Origin: Choristoneura fumiferana
Taxonomy: Eukaryota; Arthropoda; Insecta; Lepidoptera; Tortricidae
Direction: 5' to 3'
Assembly (NCBI RefSeq): GCF_025370935.1
Contig: NC_133472.1
Location: forward strand, 38,749,684 to 38,813,683
Length of the DNA stretch: 64,000 bases
Shown piece by piece: positions 33,501 through 45,434 of this stretch (position 1 is the stretch's first letter; each line of letters opens with the position of its first letter). The notes beneath the pieces are model-generated. The model saw nothing but the letters and a program-made list of their open reading frames with translations. It made no database searches and had not been told where the DNA came from. A program made the translations under genes and the position numbers.

Positions 33501-34160
33501 AGGGTTCCGGAGCCAAAATGGCAAAAACGGAACCCTTATAGTTTCGCCATGTCTGTCTGTCAGTCTGTCCGTCCGTACGCGGCTTTGCTCAGGGACTATC
33601 AATGCTAGATAGCTGTAATTTTGCACGGATATATATGTAAACTATGCCGACAAAATGGTACAATAAAAAACCAAAAAAAAATTTTTTTTTTAGTGTACCT
33701 TCCATAGACGTAGTGTGGGTGTTTTTGTTTTCTCATCCAACGCTATAGTGTGGGATATAGCTGGATAGGTATTTTAAAACCATTAGGGGTTTCCTAAGAC
33801 GATTTTTCGATTCATTGATTTTTTTGCGAAATATTCAACTTTAAAGTGCAAATTTTCATTAAAATCGAGCGCCCCCCTCCCTCTAAAATCTAAACGAGTG
33901 GGCGGAAAAATTTGAAAAAAAAAAACAGGGTGGTAAGTATATCAAACTTTCAAGGAAAACTATAACGGCTAAGTTTGCTTGTGAATTATTAGTAGTTTTA
34001 CTCTTAAATATAGCAGCCTAAGGTATAAAATATACCTAAACTTGGAAGATTCCGTATAAAATACGAAATCCTTAGAAAAGTATCTACCTCTATTACTTTA
34101 TTTTTTCGTAATGGCTACGGAACCCTATTTTGGGCGTGTCCGACACGCTCTTGGCCGGTT
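33501..34160 (+). repeat. AGGGTTCCG repeat, copy 2 (full length, 660 bp)
   Basis: It starts AGGGTTCCGGAGCCAAAATG and ends TGGCTACGGAACCCT, then GGGCGTGTCCGACACGCTCT and TGGCCGGTTT. Start and near-end sequences are inverse copies (AGGGTTCCG...TGGC), and a hairpin (GCGTGTC/GACACGC) precedes the 3' end. It has no ORF and no known class that I can assign with certainty. Confidence 0.8.
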
Positions 34161-34250
34161 TATTTTCTGAAACTCTTGGTGCATGAAAAACACATTCCTC
34201 GCAATGCAATGCATCTTAGCACGCATCTCTGGTGGAACGCAGCCTGGACT

Positions 34251-34362
34251 GCAGGGCTACTACGAAACTCGAAGTTCGTATCGTACCGTCCCTCTCGCTC
34301 TCGTATTAAATAGTGTCAGAGGGACCGCACCACACGAACTTCGAGATTCGTAGTAGCCCTGC
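34251..34362. mobile_element. 112-bp MITE
   Basis: The left arm 'GCAGGGCTACTACGAA(A)CTC' and right arm inverse 'GATTCGTAGTAGCCCTGC' extend to about 45 bases each, meeting near 34310. Confidence 0.7.
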
Positions 34363-34972
34363 TGGGCCTGGACGTTTGCTGACAACAAGAGACTGACAAA
34401 GAGTGCGCTACCTGTCAATTTGAGAGTGGCCAACTGTGCAAATGTATGATCTAATTTTAGCTAAATATGTACTTACTGAGAGTAGGTCAGCTGCCACACG
34501 GCATTTTGTAAAGTAAGAAAAAAAGTGCGGAGCGGCGAATTAATGAAACCGACGGAACCTTGACCGAACGACATGACATTCCGTTTCGTGGTTGCTCAGT
34601 GCATCTATAATAATTAAGTATGATTAAAATTAAAGGTCCAAGGCACGACACCGGTCTCAGAAATATCCCGCGAAGACATTGAAATTGAATTGGCAGAGTT
34701 AAAAACCGAATTGACGAACGGAGCCCTGAGCTTCGCTGGACGATAACGGATAGATAGCTCAAATTTACACATTACACATGTGTATTTCTATTGCCGCTAT
34801 AACATCAAATACCTACCTAATTCAATTAAAATTAAATTAAATTACAAATTAAGGAGCTAGGAGGGTCCCCCCCCGTACAAGAAACATGTTACTTTTAATT
34901 TTATTTCAAAAATATTTTTTCCTAAAGACCGACTCGCGCTTGATTTGTTGATATCATAGACCACGGTTGATA
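34363..34972. other. Intron sequence without recognisable content
   Basis: The ORF at 34487-34762 lacks any recognisable motif. A short GT/CCCC run lies at 34867-34875. Confidence 0.45.
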
Positions 34973-35190
34973 TCCATACTAATATTATAATACGAAAGTG
35001 TGTGTTTGTATGTTTGTTCGTCTTTCACATCGAAATAGAGCAACGGATCGATATGATTTTTGGCATAGAGATAGTTTATGGGCCAGAGAGTGACATAGGC
35101 TACTTTTTATCCCGAAAAATGCACAGTTCCCGAGGGAACAGCGCGCGATAACCGAATTCCACGCGGGCGAGGCCGCGGGCAAAAGCTAGT
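34973..35190 (+). mobile_element. Helitron-like short element, copy 2 (intact ends)
   Basis: Begins TCCATACTAATATTATAATA and ends GCGGGCGAGGCCGCGGGC then AAAAGCTAGT. It is flanked by A on the left and T on the right, the expected Helitron insertion site. 218 bases, no ORF of its own. Confidence 0.8.
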
Positions 35191-35375
35191 TCAGATATAA
35201 CTTTATAGTAATACATGAAAAATAAAAAATACATAGTAACAATACAGGCTATTTAAAAAAAAGTGAATTCATGGCAAATTCAGGAGTTGTCAGATTCTAG
35301 AAAGAAAGAAGGAAAATGTTGCAAAATGGAAACGCTTGTGTGCTAAGTGCTAAGATTTCGATCCATTCATCTGGG

Positions 35376-35517
35376 TACAGTCACCAGCACCAATATCTGA
35401 CACACCAAAGCGAGCATAAATATCTGACACGATTCGATTTCTAAGGCCGGTGGGACGTGTCAGATATTTTTGCACATTCCGCTGAGGCAGAGATCTGACA
35501 CGTCGTGCATGACTGTA
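35376..35517. mobile_element. MITE of the CAGTC-ended group (copy 6)
   Basis: TA-CAGTCACCAGCACCAATATC at the left and GTGCATGACTG-TA at the right. 'ATATCTGACAC' recurs in several orientations inside. The closest relative is 57208-57341. Confidence 0.7.
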
Positions 35518-35950
35518 CGAAAGGAATTATACGAGTAAAGCACAGTTTCAACCTGGAAATTCACCTAGATATATATTGCCTACATTTTCCGCCATTATGC
35601 TGCGCTGCACATTAATCATGGCGTCGAAGCTGACAGCATAATTGATATAACAAAACGATGCATAAGCATTATTTTAACGCATCAGCTGTTTTACAGTACA
35701 AGTCATACTCGACAGTTACAGTGCAATCAGAGTGCATACGTTTACATAATTTTTAATGACGTTCGTTTGTACTTCGAACGAGAATATTCCGAAGAATCAA
35801 AAAAGTAAAATAACCCTTCTTGGTTCGGTGTAAATTAAGAGAGCTTGTCTAAATTTTGGTAAAAATCTCATTTTTAATACAAGCTTTTTTTGCTGACTCT
35901 AACTTTTGTTGACTGTCCTTGTATTGACTGACACCCAAACTACATTTGCA
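35518..35950. other. Intron sequence without recognisable content
   Basis: AT-rich; 35880-35935 (TTTTTTTGCTGACTCTAACT, TTGTTGACTGTCC) is related to the repeat that continues to the right. Confidence 0.4.
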
Positions 35951-36280
35951 TACCAAATTTCAAGTCGATGCCATTAACCGTTGAAGAGTTCCGTCCTGTG
36001 GAGACAATCCTGGCCGGATTATCACGATGTCACTACCAGATTATTATATTGTCACGCAAGTTACATAAGTATACCAAATTTCAAGTTGATGCCATTAACC
36101 GTTGAAGAGTTCTCCCGTGGAGACGATCCTGGCTGGACTACCAGGATGTCACTACCATATTATTGTATTATTACGCAATTTACATAATTATACCAAATTT
36201 CAAGTCAATCCACCTACTGGAAGTTGGTCGAATTTAACTTGCAAGATTTGATTACAGACAGACAGACAGACTGATAGCCC
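35951..36280 (+). repeat. Tandem duplication, about 120-bp units
   Basis: 'TACCAAATTTCAAGT' starts units at 35951, 36072 and 36191. The first two units are complete (CCATTAACCGTTGAAGAGTT, GATGTCACTACCA...TTATTATATT), the third is short and runs into TCAATCCACCTACTGGAAGT. A single unit of the same repeat is at 58920-59010. Confidence 0.75.
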
Positions 36281-36662
36281 AAAAATAAGTTTCGTATTTT
36301 CTGACTTTAAACCGATAATTTTTTTATTGAGTATTTCAGAATTTTGAGTTATCAATCTATCTAACCATCGAGTTAGCTTATCTAGCTTTCGTATTCAAAA
36401 TAGGTAGCTAATATCTTTCTATTACCTAGGTACTAAGAGCCTATGAACAAAGTCACGGACAGACAGATAGACACACATAAACAGACACAAAAATTATTAA
36501 AATACAAAAATAGCACGCCATCCAACACTGATCAATTACTCAGAAAAAAAAACATTCCTAAGTAAGTAAATGATTAATTGCAGAAACTGCGTGAGCATCT
36601 CCAGACAGCAAGAACGTGTTTTATTTAGGTAGGTACTTTTTTGCTAGTCTAACCTTATAGCT

Positions 36663-36838
36663 ATTGCATCATCCCAGCCTATCCTACGTCCCACTGCTGG
36701 GCTTGGGCCGTAGTTCCTACGCGGGCCCAGTGCGGATTGGGTAACTTCACTCTCTATTTCGCACATGAATTCCGAAAAACTCAGAGGTGCGAGGCGGGGC
36801 TCGAACCCATTATCCTCTAGGCCACCACGGCATCTATA
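36663..36838 (-). mobile_element. tRNA-derived SINE, minus orientation (second copy)
   Basis: On the minus strand: CCGTGGTGGCCTAGAGGATA (box A), GGGTTCGAGCCCCGCC (box B), TCGCACCTCTGAGTTTTTCG, and a tail CCCAGCAGTGGGACGTAGGA then TAGGCTGGGATGATG. The tail is the same as that of RTE LINEs, which would allow mobilisation by their enzyme. Confidence 0.8.
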
Positions 36839-37034
36839 GCTATTTAAATACATAGAAAAATTAAATTTCGCATTTACGCGGCACACTTCCCATCGCCATT
36901 TGGAACGCGAAGGTTAAAACAATAGTACTAAATGAGCTATCAATTCGCATTGCAATTTGCAAACGCAATAAGATAGGGAACAATCGATCAATTTAATTCG
37001 TGATCCACTGTAAACCACGTCGTTTTGACGGGCG

Positions 37035-37252
37035 GGTATCTAGTCGCATCATTTTTGAAAGTCATAATGTATTTTTTCCTGACAAAACTGTAAACTTTAC
37101 GAAAACTAAATGGTAATTGGTTATCCTGTACTACTCTTTAGGTTTAGGCTAGGTTTGTTTTATAAAAAATCCAAACTATTAAGGTAATTGATTGAGAGAA
37201 AACAAAGTTATGACAAAGATTACATTATGACTTTCAGTATTTATGCGACCCG
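37035..37252. mobile_element. Inverted-repeat element
   Basis: 'GCATCATTTTTGAAAGTCATAATGTA' (given in part) at 37048-37073 pairs with 'TACATTATGACTTTCAGTAT' at 37222 and the following TTATGCGACCCG. The core is AT-rich. Confidence 0.55.
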
Positions 37253-39611
37253 ATATGGCCCAATTTTGACACTTGCCAAAGTCCTTAAACGTTTATAGTG
37301 AAAAGTTACACAGTGGACTACGATAGTCCAAATGTTTTTTTTTTTCACAATTCGCTTGTTTAGCTGCAGTACTCATAGAAGTATATTAATTAATACAAAA
37401 TCTTTATTACATATTTTTAAAATTAAATTAGTTTACTACGTTCACATGTTATAATATAAATAGGTACCTACTATAAGCCTTCGAAGGCGTCATTATAATT
37501 ATAACATTAATATTGATACTCGTAGGAAGGATAAATCGTATACTTAAAAAGTTTAGACTGCGACACTTCTTTCGTCTTATGTTTTTATTTTTACCAAATA
37601 CACCATACACGGTACACTCTGTGTTTATACAGAGTGTCTCTGTAAGAAAGCGGACACCCGTATACAGGCAGATACACTTCGTTGCGTCTGCCACCAATGG
37701 GTAGGCTAAAAATATCAGGGGTAGTTTATTTGTATATTGGCCAAAATATCAGTATTAAAATATCTTTATTTTATACGTATCGTATGTGTATGTATAAGTT
37801 CGTAGTTCATTGTGACGAGACAACAATGCAATATTTATAATAATGAACGCTACAATAGGAATGCTACTAATTATAAATGTAATTTAAAACTAATTGAATT
37901 TATAATTAATTGATACAAATGAAAACAGAAGTAAATTATCAATAGATAAAGTACCTATTATCTATTGAGCTTCTATCACTAATGCTGAGCTGGCTCGTGC
38001 TGAGGTAACGACTTCAAACTGGTAGAATCTTATTTTCATTTTTTGGAGTCTTTTCTCGCTTTTTAAGTGTTCTCCTAGTATATGTACGTTTGATTCTATT
38101 GAATCCACACGGCGAGGCGTAGTTTTACCATGATCAATATGCCGTTTGCTGAATTCTATCTTTAATTGTCATTCGAACTATAATAAAACAAGATACTTTA
38201 GTAATTTTAGGCTCGGAGCCCAGAAAAGAGTTAATTTTGCCTGAACAACGTATCTTACAGTATCAATATGGTATCATATGTTATGTACACTGACAATGAC
38301 ACTGCATCTGTGACCTGCGACAATCAACCGAGGCGACAAAGAATACAAAAAACAACCATTCTCATGGATACTGTACGAGAAGAATCAAGACAATACTGGT
38401 TGTATTTAGCTCTAGAACAGCGTATGTCCGTTAATTTTGGAACAGTGGATGTCTCTTTGATGCTGGTGTATCTAAGTTCCTTTTCATATTGAATTAATGT
38501 TTGAAAACCCGCGTTTTTGCAGTCCGCCGCGGCGGATGTTGTTCAACGGCAGTCATTGTTTCTTATGACGTCGAAACATAATACAAATGGCTGATATTTA
38601 TCAACTTAACCTCAGAACTTAACAATGACACCTGTTAAGTCACCTTCGATACGGGTTATTTTAACAGGTTCTAGTAAATTTAATAAAATTAAGACCTTGA
38701 CCGTCGTACGCAGACTCGTCCCTTAGCATTAATTATAATCTGTCCAAATAAAAAAAGTGCAGAAAATCATCAACATTACAAAAATACCCATTGAAAAAAA
38801 AACATTTTGAAGTGGTAAACAATCAAAACATGATCCACTGTAAATTATACACATGAACATGAATTTCAAATTTATTTAATTGGCAGTTATTCGCAACGAC
38901 ATTTATTTTGAAAAGGGTACATAGTGGATCACGATTCAAGAAGTTCACTTGTACTCAAAGTACTTAGTACATTGAACAGTTAAATCACGTTGATTTGAAA
39001 TCATTGTAAAACTTTTCCGTCAATAGCTTCGTGTTAAGATTTAAATCATGGCTAGGTGGCTTGTCAGTTGTCATATTGTGTAGATATAATGTAAGTGATG
39101 TTTGATGTCGCGCGCCATACAAATTATTTACATTATTTTATGCAACATGGCGAGTTGCGTGGGTTACGAAGTGGCACAGCATACAAAATTTTGAAAAAAA
39201 AACTGGTGGTTGCTCATTCCCTAGTTTTCCAATGTATTTTACAACGAAAACACAGTATTTATATACGCATTAAGCTGGGTCATGATTTAGTTACTTAGTA
39301 ACATAGTCGCAAATACCTCTCCTTACAGTTGGGTAAAAAAAACTTCAATTTATAGGTTCTGAACTTCTGACAGTAAACATCAAAGCGAAAAACTTAGATA
39401 CCTCGTCATTACTGCGACCACTGGCTTAAAAACATAGTAAAAAGGACAATTCACATGAGCCAGCACGAAATGTATTGAAAGAGTAAATAAAAAGTAGCTG
39501 AGTATATATTTGAATACACTTTACACAAATATAAAAATAACATTCATCAGTCATTTTCCAAAAAAGTGTCTAACTCAATTTGCTGATTTGTGAAGCGACC
39601 TGTAGTGCCTT
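37253..39611. other. Gene-poor part of the giant intron
   Basis: No exon or recognised repeat. 37560-37700 and 38268-38492 have ORFs without motifs. 38780-38960 contains 'TGATCCACTGTAAA' at 38831, also present at 37002, so part of a dispersed repeat. Confidence 0.45.
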
Positions 39612-39712
39612 CTATACTCAGCGGCCATATGGTCCACTTTACATACAAAATTACCTATTAATTACTGCATACATTAGAGGGCCATAATATATTTTTGCCG
39701 CTTAGTATATTT
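39612..39712. mobile_element. About 100-bp MITE
   Basis: Left 'TATACTCAGCGGCCATATGG' and right 'GGGCCATAATATATTTTTGC' then CGCTTAGTATA are imperfect inverses. A similar 'ATATACTGAGCGG' is at 30130. Confidence 0.5.
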
Positions 39713-41524
39713 TTCCGCAGATATTTTGTATGGCAGCCTTTATCGGCGGGCTCGCGCGTCACAGGCCGGTTGTATGGCTTGTATGTGCAGGTAGTATGGA
39801 GGTTAACTCCGTGGTCAAGGACGCCGCATTAGCGAATAAAAAACGCTCGGCTTTCCAATACGCAAGGCGTTTAATAAATAGCTGTCGCAAAATCTTTATG
39901 AAAGCGTCACTTTCTGTACTGTCAAAGGCTCGTTTCTATTGTTAATTGACAAGATTTCATTTTTTTAACACCTGTAAATTACTACAGGAATCGAAAGAGT
40001 TTTGCCTCCTGAACATGGGAAAATATTTATTATAATTGTTTTCTCCATATTTAAAAAAATACGAAAAATTAAAAAAATATGGCTGAATTTGCCGAAACTA
40101 CGACAGAATAGATATGTTTCCTTTGCCCTTTTCACCAGAAAAAGGAGCTGTCATAATTTTGACAACGACTCTATGCAACGTCTACGTCAGATTTACGTGA
40201 TGTTTTTTTTAAGAGACTAGAGTAAAGTAATGGATCCATTGTGTGGTAGTTTTGGAGTTATGCCCTTTTAGAATAAGCACATCATAAAAAAATTGTAATA
40301 AATTAATTAAGTAAAATTAATTAGCGAAATTTTAAAAATATCAGCGCTTTTCTAATTCGAAACAGAATACAGAGAACGAATCAAATTATAGTCTTAGAAA
40401 TATTGAAATCTTGTCAATTTCTGGACCCAATGAATGACAGACTCATTTGTAATTAAGTAGAAATGATTTCAATTATATTTACTTAGACTGCAACTGCAAA
40501 TCATTGGACCTATATGTATATACCTAAGTACATGAAATTTTCATAGACCTTGCCTTGACCTTGCTTTATTTTAGACAGTTTTTATAAATATGCATTAAAG
40601 GTGTTCCGAGATTTTCACCGCATTATTTTTTTATTTCCGATAACGTTAGGAGAACATTGAAATGAAGATATTTAAAAAAAAAATTGCTACAAAGTTTATT
40701 ACCAGGTAAATAATTCTTCAAAAAATTGAGCCGTCTGCTGAAGTTAACAAATGCCAATAAAAATACGGTGGTGTATAAATTATTCGACAAAGAAAAATGG
40801 AATACGGAATTTACGGTTAATTTTATGGTTTAGCGAATCAATTTTTTTTAAACCAAAATGTATCAGAATACTAATTTTTTTTTTCGTAAATCTTCATTAC
40901 TACTAAATAATCTAGAATACTGAAAGAACCTCTGATTGGGCAAAAAATAAGGACGTACCTATGTGTTGAAATTCCGAAGGAGTAAACCGGATTCAGATCG
41001 ATTAAAAGTAATCTATCTCCGCAACGATGTTTAGTAGACTTCAAATTTGGCCTACAAGTAGGCAATAATAACAGTATACAACTACTTTAATTATTTTTGA
41101 AAATTCACGCGGAATAAAAGAAAAATATAATTTCTCAAAATACATTCCATTTTTGGAAGTTCACGCGGAACATAACAGGGAAAAATATACTTATTCATGA
41201 TTTTTTGGAAAATTTTGCAGCATAGAGAACTATTTTTTCTTCTACTGGAGCTAGCGGATTAAACTTAGGGATTAAACCTGACTAAACCTAGTTATCAAAT
41301 ACAGTAAGAAAAGAGGCTGAATACCTAGTATTTTAGTCTCAAATAAAACAAAGTGGCAGACCTGAAAAAAAAAACAATGCAGCGTATCGTTCCCAATCTA
41401 CGTAGCAGCATGCACGAAGCAATTATTATTTAATTTTATGACATTATCCGCGTGGCATTGGCTGAACTGATTGTCAGGCAAATAATTATTTGTGTTTTAC
41501 AACACTACTATAACATTATAGTCT
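39713..41524. other. Gene-poor part of the giant intron
   Basis: AT-rich, several poly(A)/poly(T) runs. Nothing recognised. The ORF at 39730-39945 has no motif I know. Confidence 0.45.
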
Positions 41525-41650
41525 TCAGGTCAGGGCACAGGCTTCCATTCGGAATGAGAGAGCTTGGCCCGTACCTAGTACTCACGCGGGCCCCGTGCTG
41601 ATTTCGAACTGCACAAAAACCATTTTCCTTAACCGTACCTAAAGGTCATC
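41525..41650 (-). mobile_element. Truncated SINE body
   Basis: GAGAGCTTGGCCCGTACCTA, CGCGGGCCCCGTGCTGATT and TCCTTAACC match the body of the SINEs at 8877 and 36663. The tRNA-like head is missing. Confidence 0.6.
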
Positions 41651-42034
41651 GCACTATACATAGCATTCCTTAAAATTATCCATGAATTATAGAATATTGA
41701 TATTTTGTGGTCGATTACATCGCAATATCGATATAAAGTTGTCGATAGGTATTTCATTCATCAATATCTCGCATCACACACGACTAATTACACCATTAAA
41801 TTTAAAAAATATAACTCTCAAATATACACTTGGAAAAAAAACAAAAAAAATATTTGGCTGCATTCGATTTTATTACAAAAGTCCAGTTCGTGCCACACGG
41901 CGACATAAAATAAGTTTTCCACAAATAGGACAATAAAATTGTATGAAACCAAAATTACGCGACCGAAAATACGCAAACCACAACACAACTCAAACCGCCG
42001 CCTTCAGCACGCGTTTAAAACAATAAAGCTTAAC

Positions 42035-42218
42035 AAACCAGACGACGGGCGCGGGTCGTGCGCGGGCCCGCGACGGGCGTATTTACATGGTGGTATATGG
42101 ACGCCATCACACCCGACGGCGAGCGCGGGTCGGGTCGTGCGTCCATATGTACCGCCATATGAAACGCCCGTCGCAGGCCAGCGCACGAACCGCACCCTTC
42201 ATCTGTGTGTGTTGGGCT
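42035..42218. mobile_element. GC-rich fold-back MITE, copy 2
   Basis: The same family as 7670-7858: GACGACGGGCGCGGGTCGTG, GCGGGCCCGCGACGGGCGTA, GGTATATGGACGCC at the left and inverses at the right, ending TCTGTGTGTGTTGGGC. The outermost left arm is eroded. ORFs of 134 and 127 codons cross it and are palindrome artefacts. Confidence 0.75.
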
Positions 42219-42429
42219 TTAGGCATGCCCATTTCTATTGCAAGTGGAGTGGACTTCGTCCGCGGAGTCCTTTTATTTCACAACACAGTAATTTACTATT
42301 TTTTATTTATTTTAAACTCGCTTCGCTCGTGGTTCAATCCTAGAATCCTTCGCATGCTCGGCTTTCAATATAAGCACTCGTGCCAAACAGTTACTTTCCA
42401 GCCTTGCATAACAAATAACTTTTTTGGGT

Positions 42430-42916
42430 GGGAGGTACCTACCATAGACAAAGACGTAAAGTGGGGGTGATTTGTTGTTCTCGACTAATCCTATAGTGCG
42501 GTGTACAGTTGGATAGGTCTTTTAAAACCATTGGGGGGTTTGCCAAGACGATTTTTCGATTCAGTTGATCTGTTTGCGAAATATTCAACTTTGAAGTGCA
42601 AATTTTCATTAAAATCGAGTGCCCAAGTGCCCACCCTCCCTCTGAAATATAATAACTGCTGGGTGGAAAATTTTAAATAAATTCAGAATGGTAGTAAGTA
42701 TATCAAATTTACAAGGAAAATTATAACGGCTAAGATTGCTTGAGAATTATTAGTAGTTTGAGTAAATAGCAGCCTAAGGTACCTATAAAATATACCTATA
42801 CTTGGAAGATTTCGTACAAAATACGAAATCCTTAAAAAAAGATTACCTGTTTTTTTCGTAACGGCTACGGAACCCTATCTTGGGCGTGTCCGACACGCTC
42901 TTTAACCGGTTTTTTT
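42430..42916 (+). repeat. AGGGTTCCG repeat, copy 3 (5' truncated)
   Basis: Starts inside the element at CCATAGACAAAGACGTAAAG and keeps the 3' end GGCTACGGAACCCTATCTTG, GGCGTGTCCGACACGCTCTT then ACCGGTTTTTT. Confidence 0.75.
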
Positions 42917-43459
42917 ACAAGCTTTTATTTAACTTGCAATATATGTGCATATCTAATTATGTATGTTAGTCAAATCTTGCGAGTTGAGTTTGACCTCCAC
43001 TTCCAGGTGGATTGACTTGAAATTTGGCATATAATATAAATCTGGGGACAATAATTATAATCTAGTAGTAACATCCTTGTGGTCCAGCCACTTGAAACTG
43101 ATACGAAAATGTAGTTTGGATGTCATTACAAGTCCAGTCAACAAAAGGAAGTTAGCAACAAAGCTTATACTTATTAAAAAATAAAATTTTAACCAGAAAC
43201 TTATTGTAAACGACTTGTCGCGTAGTCGGCAAAAACCGTAGACGGCCCATCGTCCGTCACTTCCTTTATGTAAGTATGTTGAGCTCCAAAAGTTGCTCAC
43301 ATTTAATTTCAATTTCATTGTTTACTTACGAAGCGATTACAATATAAAGGTGAATAAAACAATAGGCTCGGAGAGTTCCCAAGGAAGCGAAGTGAATACA
43401 TTCTCAATTACGAATTTTATTAACCTATCAAGGTAGGTATAATTATCAAATATAGATAT
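42917..43459. other. Intron sequence with a repeat fragment
   Basis: 42917-43040 is another copy of the 'TTTTATTTAACTTGCAA ... CCACTTCCAGGTGG' repeat. The rest is unassigned. Confidence 0.45.
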
Positions 43460-43706
43460 TAGCCGGATATCACGACCCGCAGGAGTTACATAACTTGTTC
43501 TTCTTAGTAACAACACACGTCTGCGGGGCCACCAATTTAAACTATCTACTGAACGATCGCACAACAATCCTCGCAGAAATGTCTTATGTAACAGAGTGGC
43601 CAAGATATGGAACAAACTACCAGAACATGCAGTCTCAGCACTGAATGTGAACCAATTTAAGAACCGGCTAGACCAACACATTAACAATACAAAGAATACT
43701 TGACCA
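43460..43706 (+). pseudogene. LINE reverse transcriptase, C-terminal relic (Jockey/CR1-like)
   Basis: The plus strand reads PDITTRRSYITCSS, then after a one-base shift near 43510 NNTRLRGHQFKLSTERSHNN, PRRNVLCNRVAKIWNKLPEH and AVSALNVNQFKNRLDQHINN to a TGA stop. The pattern T-R-G-H-F-K-L ... F-x-R-V-x-x-W-N-x-L-P-E-x-V-V-x-A-x-x-x-N-x-F-K-N-R-L-D is the C-terminal end of Jockey/CR1-group LINE polymerases. No catalytic domain precedes it, so it is 5' truncated. The opposite-strand ORF (43337-43687) is its shadow. Confidence 0.75.
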
Positions 43707-44955
43707 AGGAACAGCTACATACAGGCACCTATCAGTTGCTTGCAACTGCCTGCCTGATAATTATATTATATCATATAATAATAATAATTATTATTATTTA
43801 GACGTAAAACAGCCGAAAGGTAATCGGTTCTTCTGACTACGAACTCGCGCGTGCTCGGACGAATCATAGTTGAGTTAAGTACATAGTTATTTATTTTTAC
43901 CTGACTGCCCGAAGTTTACACACTTGCATCAATAATTACTAGTCATTACATGTTTGACCTAAACCGATAGAGTAGTCCTTACATAAATAACTTAATAAAT
44001 AAATTATAAATAGATTATTAATTGTTCTTTAATATACCTACCCTTGTGAATTCCCACTGTGGAACGTTTTCATAGAAAAAGTACATAGATGTCAATGGAA
44101 ATAGTCTTAGTGACTTCGCATTGCTTGACAAGGGAATTCATTATGTACCTATGACACTTAGATACTGTGAGGTGAGACTGTTCTTCGGTGGGTCAGGAAT
44201 CAAATGGTTTATAGGGTTTGACAGTACCTTTGTATGTATATTTCTTTGGCCCAATCTGTACCCTAATCGGGGACGGATATCAACATACGAGATATGATTA
44301 GATTCATCAAAACTGTCGGAGTGACGTAGGGTTTATATGTATTATTAGAATGACGTTCGCGAAAAAAAATATGGAGGAGGAATGAAAAGAAAAATAATTG
44401 TAACAATATGGGTATCAAATGAAAGCTAATTTTGTCACGTTTATCATTGATTAAACAACTACATAAATGAGCTAATCGGCAAACAAGACACTAACTAAAT
44501 AAATGCAAAAAACATCATCAAACACATTACAATAATGTGTCCAAGTATCCACGTTCTGCCATAATGAAAATAAACGGCAGAGATCACAAATAGAATGAAA
44601 TGGTGAGAATTCCAGCACGCGTTTTTCGTTGCCATTTTAAACATTTAGTAGTACGCAGTCATTGTAATGCGGGTTATAATTTATTCTACACGTTATACAG
44701 ACTTTAAAAAATTGCTTGTTATCAATTGGGTATTATCTTATTATAAATATTTTTTTAAATACCTAGTTTTTTTATGTTTACAAGTCATAGCACTGACATT
44801 TCAGTGCGACCGCCAGCGTCAGAAACGTTAGGAAATACGGCGGTTATTTTGGTTACCTACCTCAGAACTTCGTTATTTATAAATCAATTTAGATATTATT
44901 TATTTTGGAAATTTCCGTTATTCATCAAGTCATGAGTAACTGGTGGACTGATTAT
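43707..44955. other. Intron sequence without gene signal
   Basis: A run of (ATA)n/(TTA)n lies at 43768-43798, probably the tail of the LINE relic. 44790-44850 has an arm fragment like that of the MITE at 21665. Nothing else. Confidence 0.5.
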
Positions 44956-45434
44956 ACAGGATGGCTCATTTAGATCGGTCAGTATGGGAAAGTCTGAAAC
45001 TATAAGACATACGAAGATCTGTTCTTAGGAACCATGTTATAGACTTTAATAACAAGAAAAACTGCATTTATACATTTAAAAAAAAGCTTGTGCTCAACTC
45101 GGGAATCGAAACCGAACGTTTTGAAAAATAAAACTTACATTATTAAAGAATATATATGAAAACAATGCATTTTTTTCATTCTATAGATATCATGTTTCAT
45201 AGTAACATTTATTGCTTATGAAGTTATGATTATGACCTACACTATTGATATATAAATATAAATAATGTAATTTTTTTTAAAACGACCTAGTTCGAGTCCC
45301 GTACTGAGAACAAGTTTTTTTTAATGTTTGAATGCAGTTTCTCTTGTTATTAAAATCGATGACTGGTTCCTAAGAACAGATCTTCCTATGTCTCAGAGTT
45401 TCCCATACTGACCGATCTGAATGAGCCATCCTGT
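44956..45434. mobile_element. Large fold-back MITE, 479 bp
   Basis: Ends ACAGGATGGCTCATT and its exact inverse AATGAGCCATCCTGT. The arms run on for about 180 bases each (GATCGGTCAGTATGGGAAA, AGATCTGTTCTTAGGAACCA, ACTGCATTTATACATT...), with lower similarity inward. The core is short and AT-rich. No ORF. Confidence 0.8.

Noticed and set aside
41939..42470. ORFs of 134 and 127 codons
   Set aside because: They cross the GC-rich fold-back element, which is open in many frames, and unrelated flanks.
43337..43687. 116-codon minus ORF
   Set aside because: It is the opposite strand of the LINE polymerase relic.
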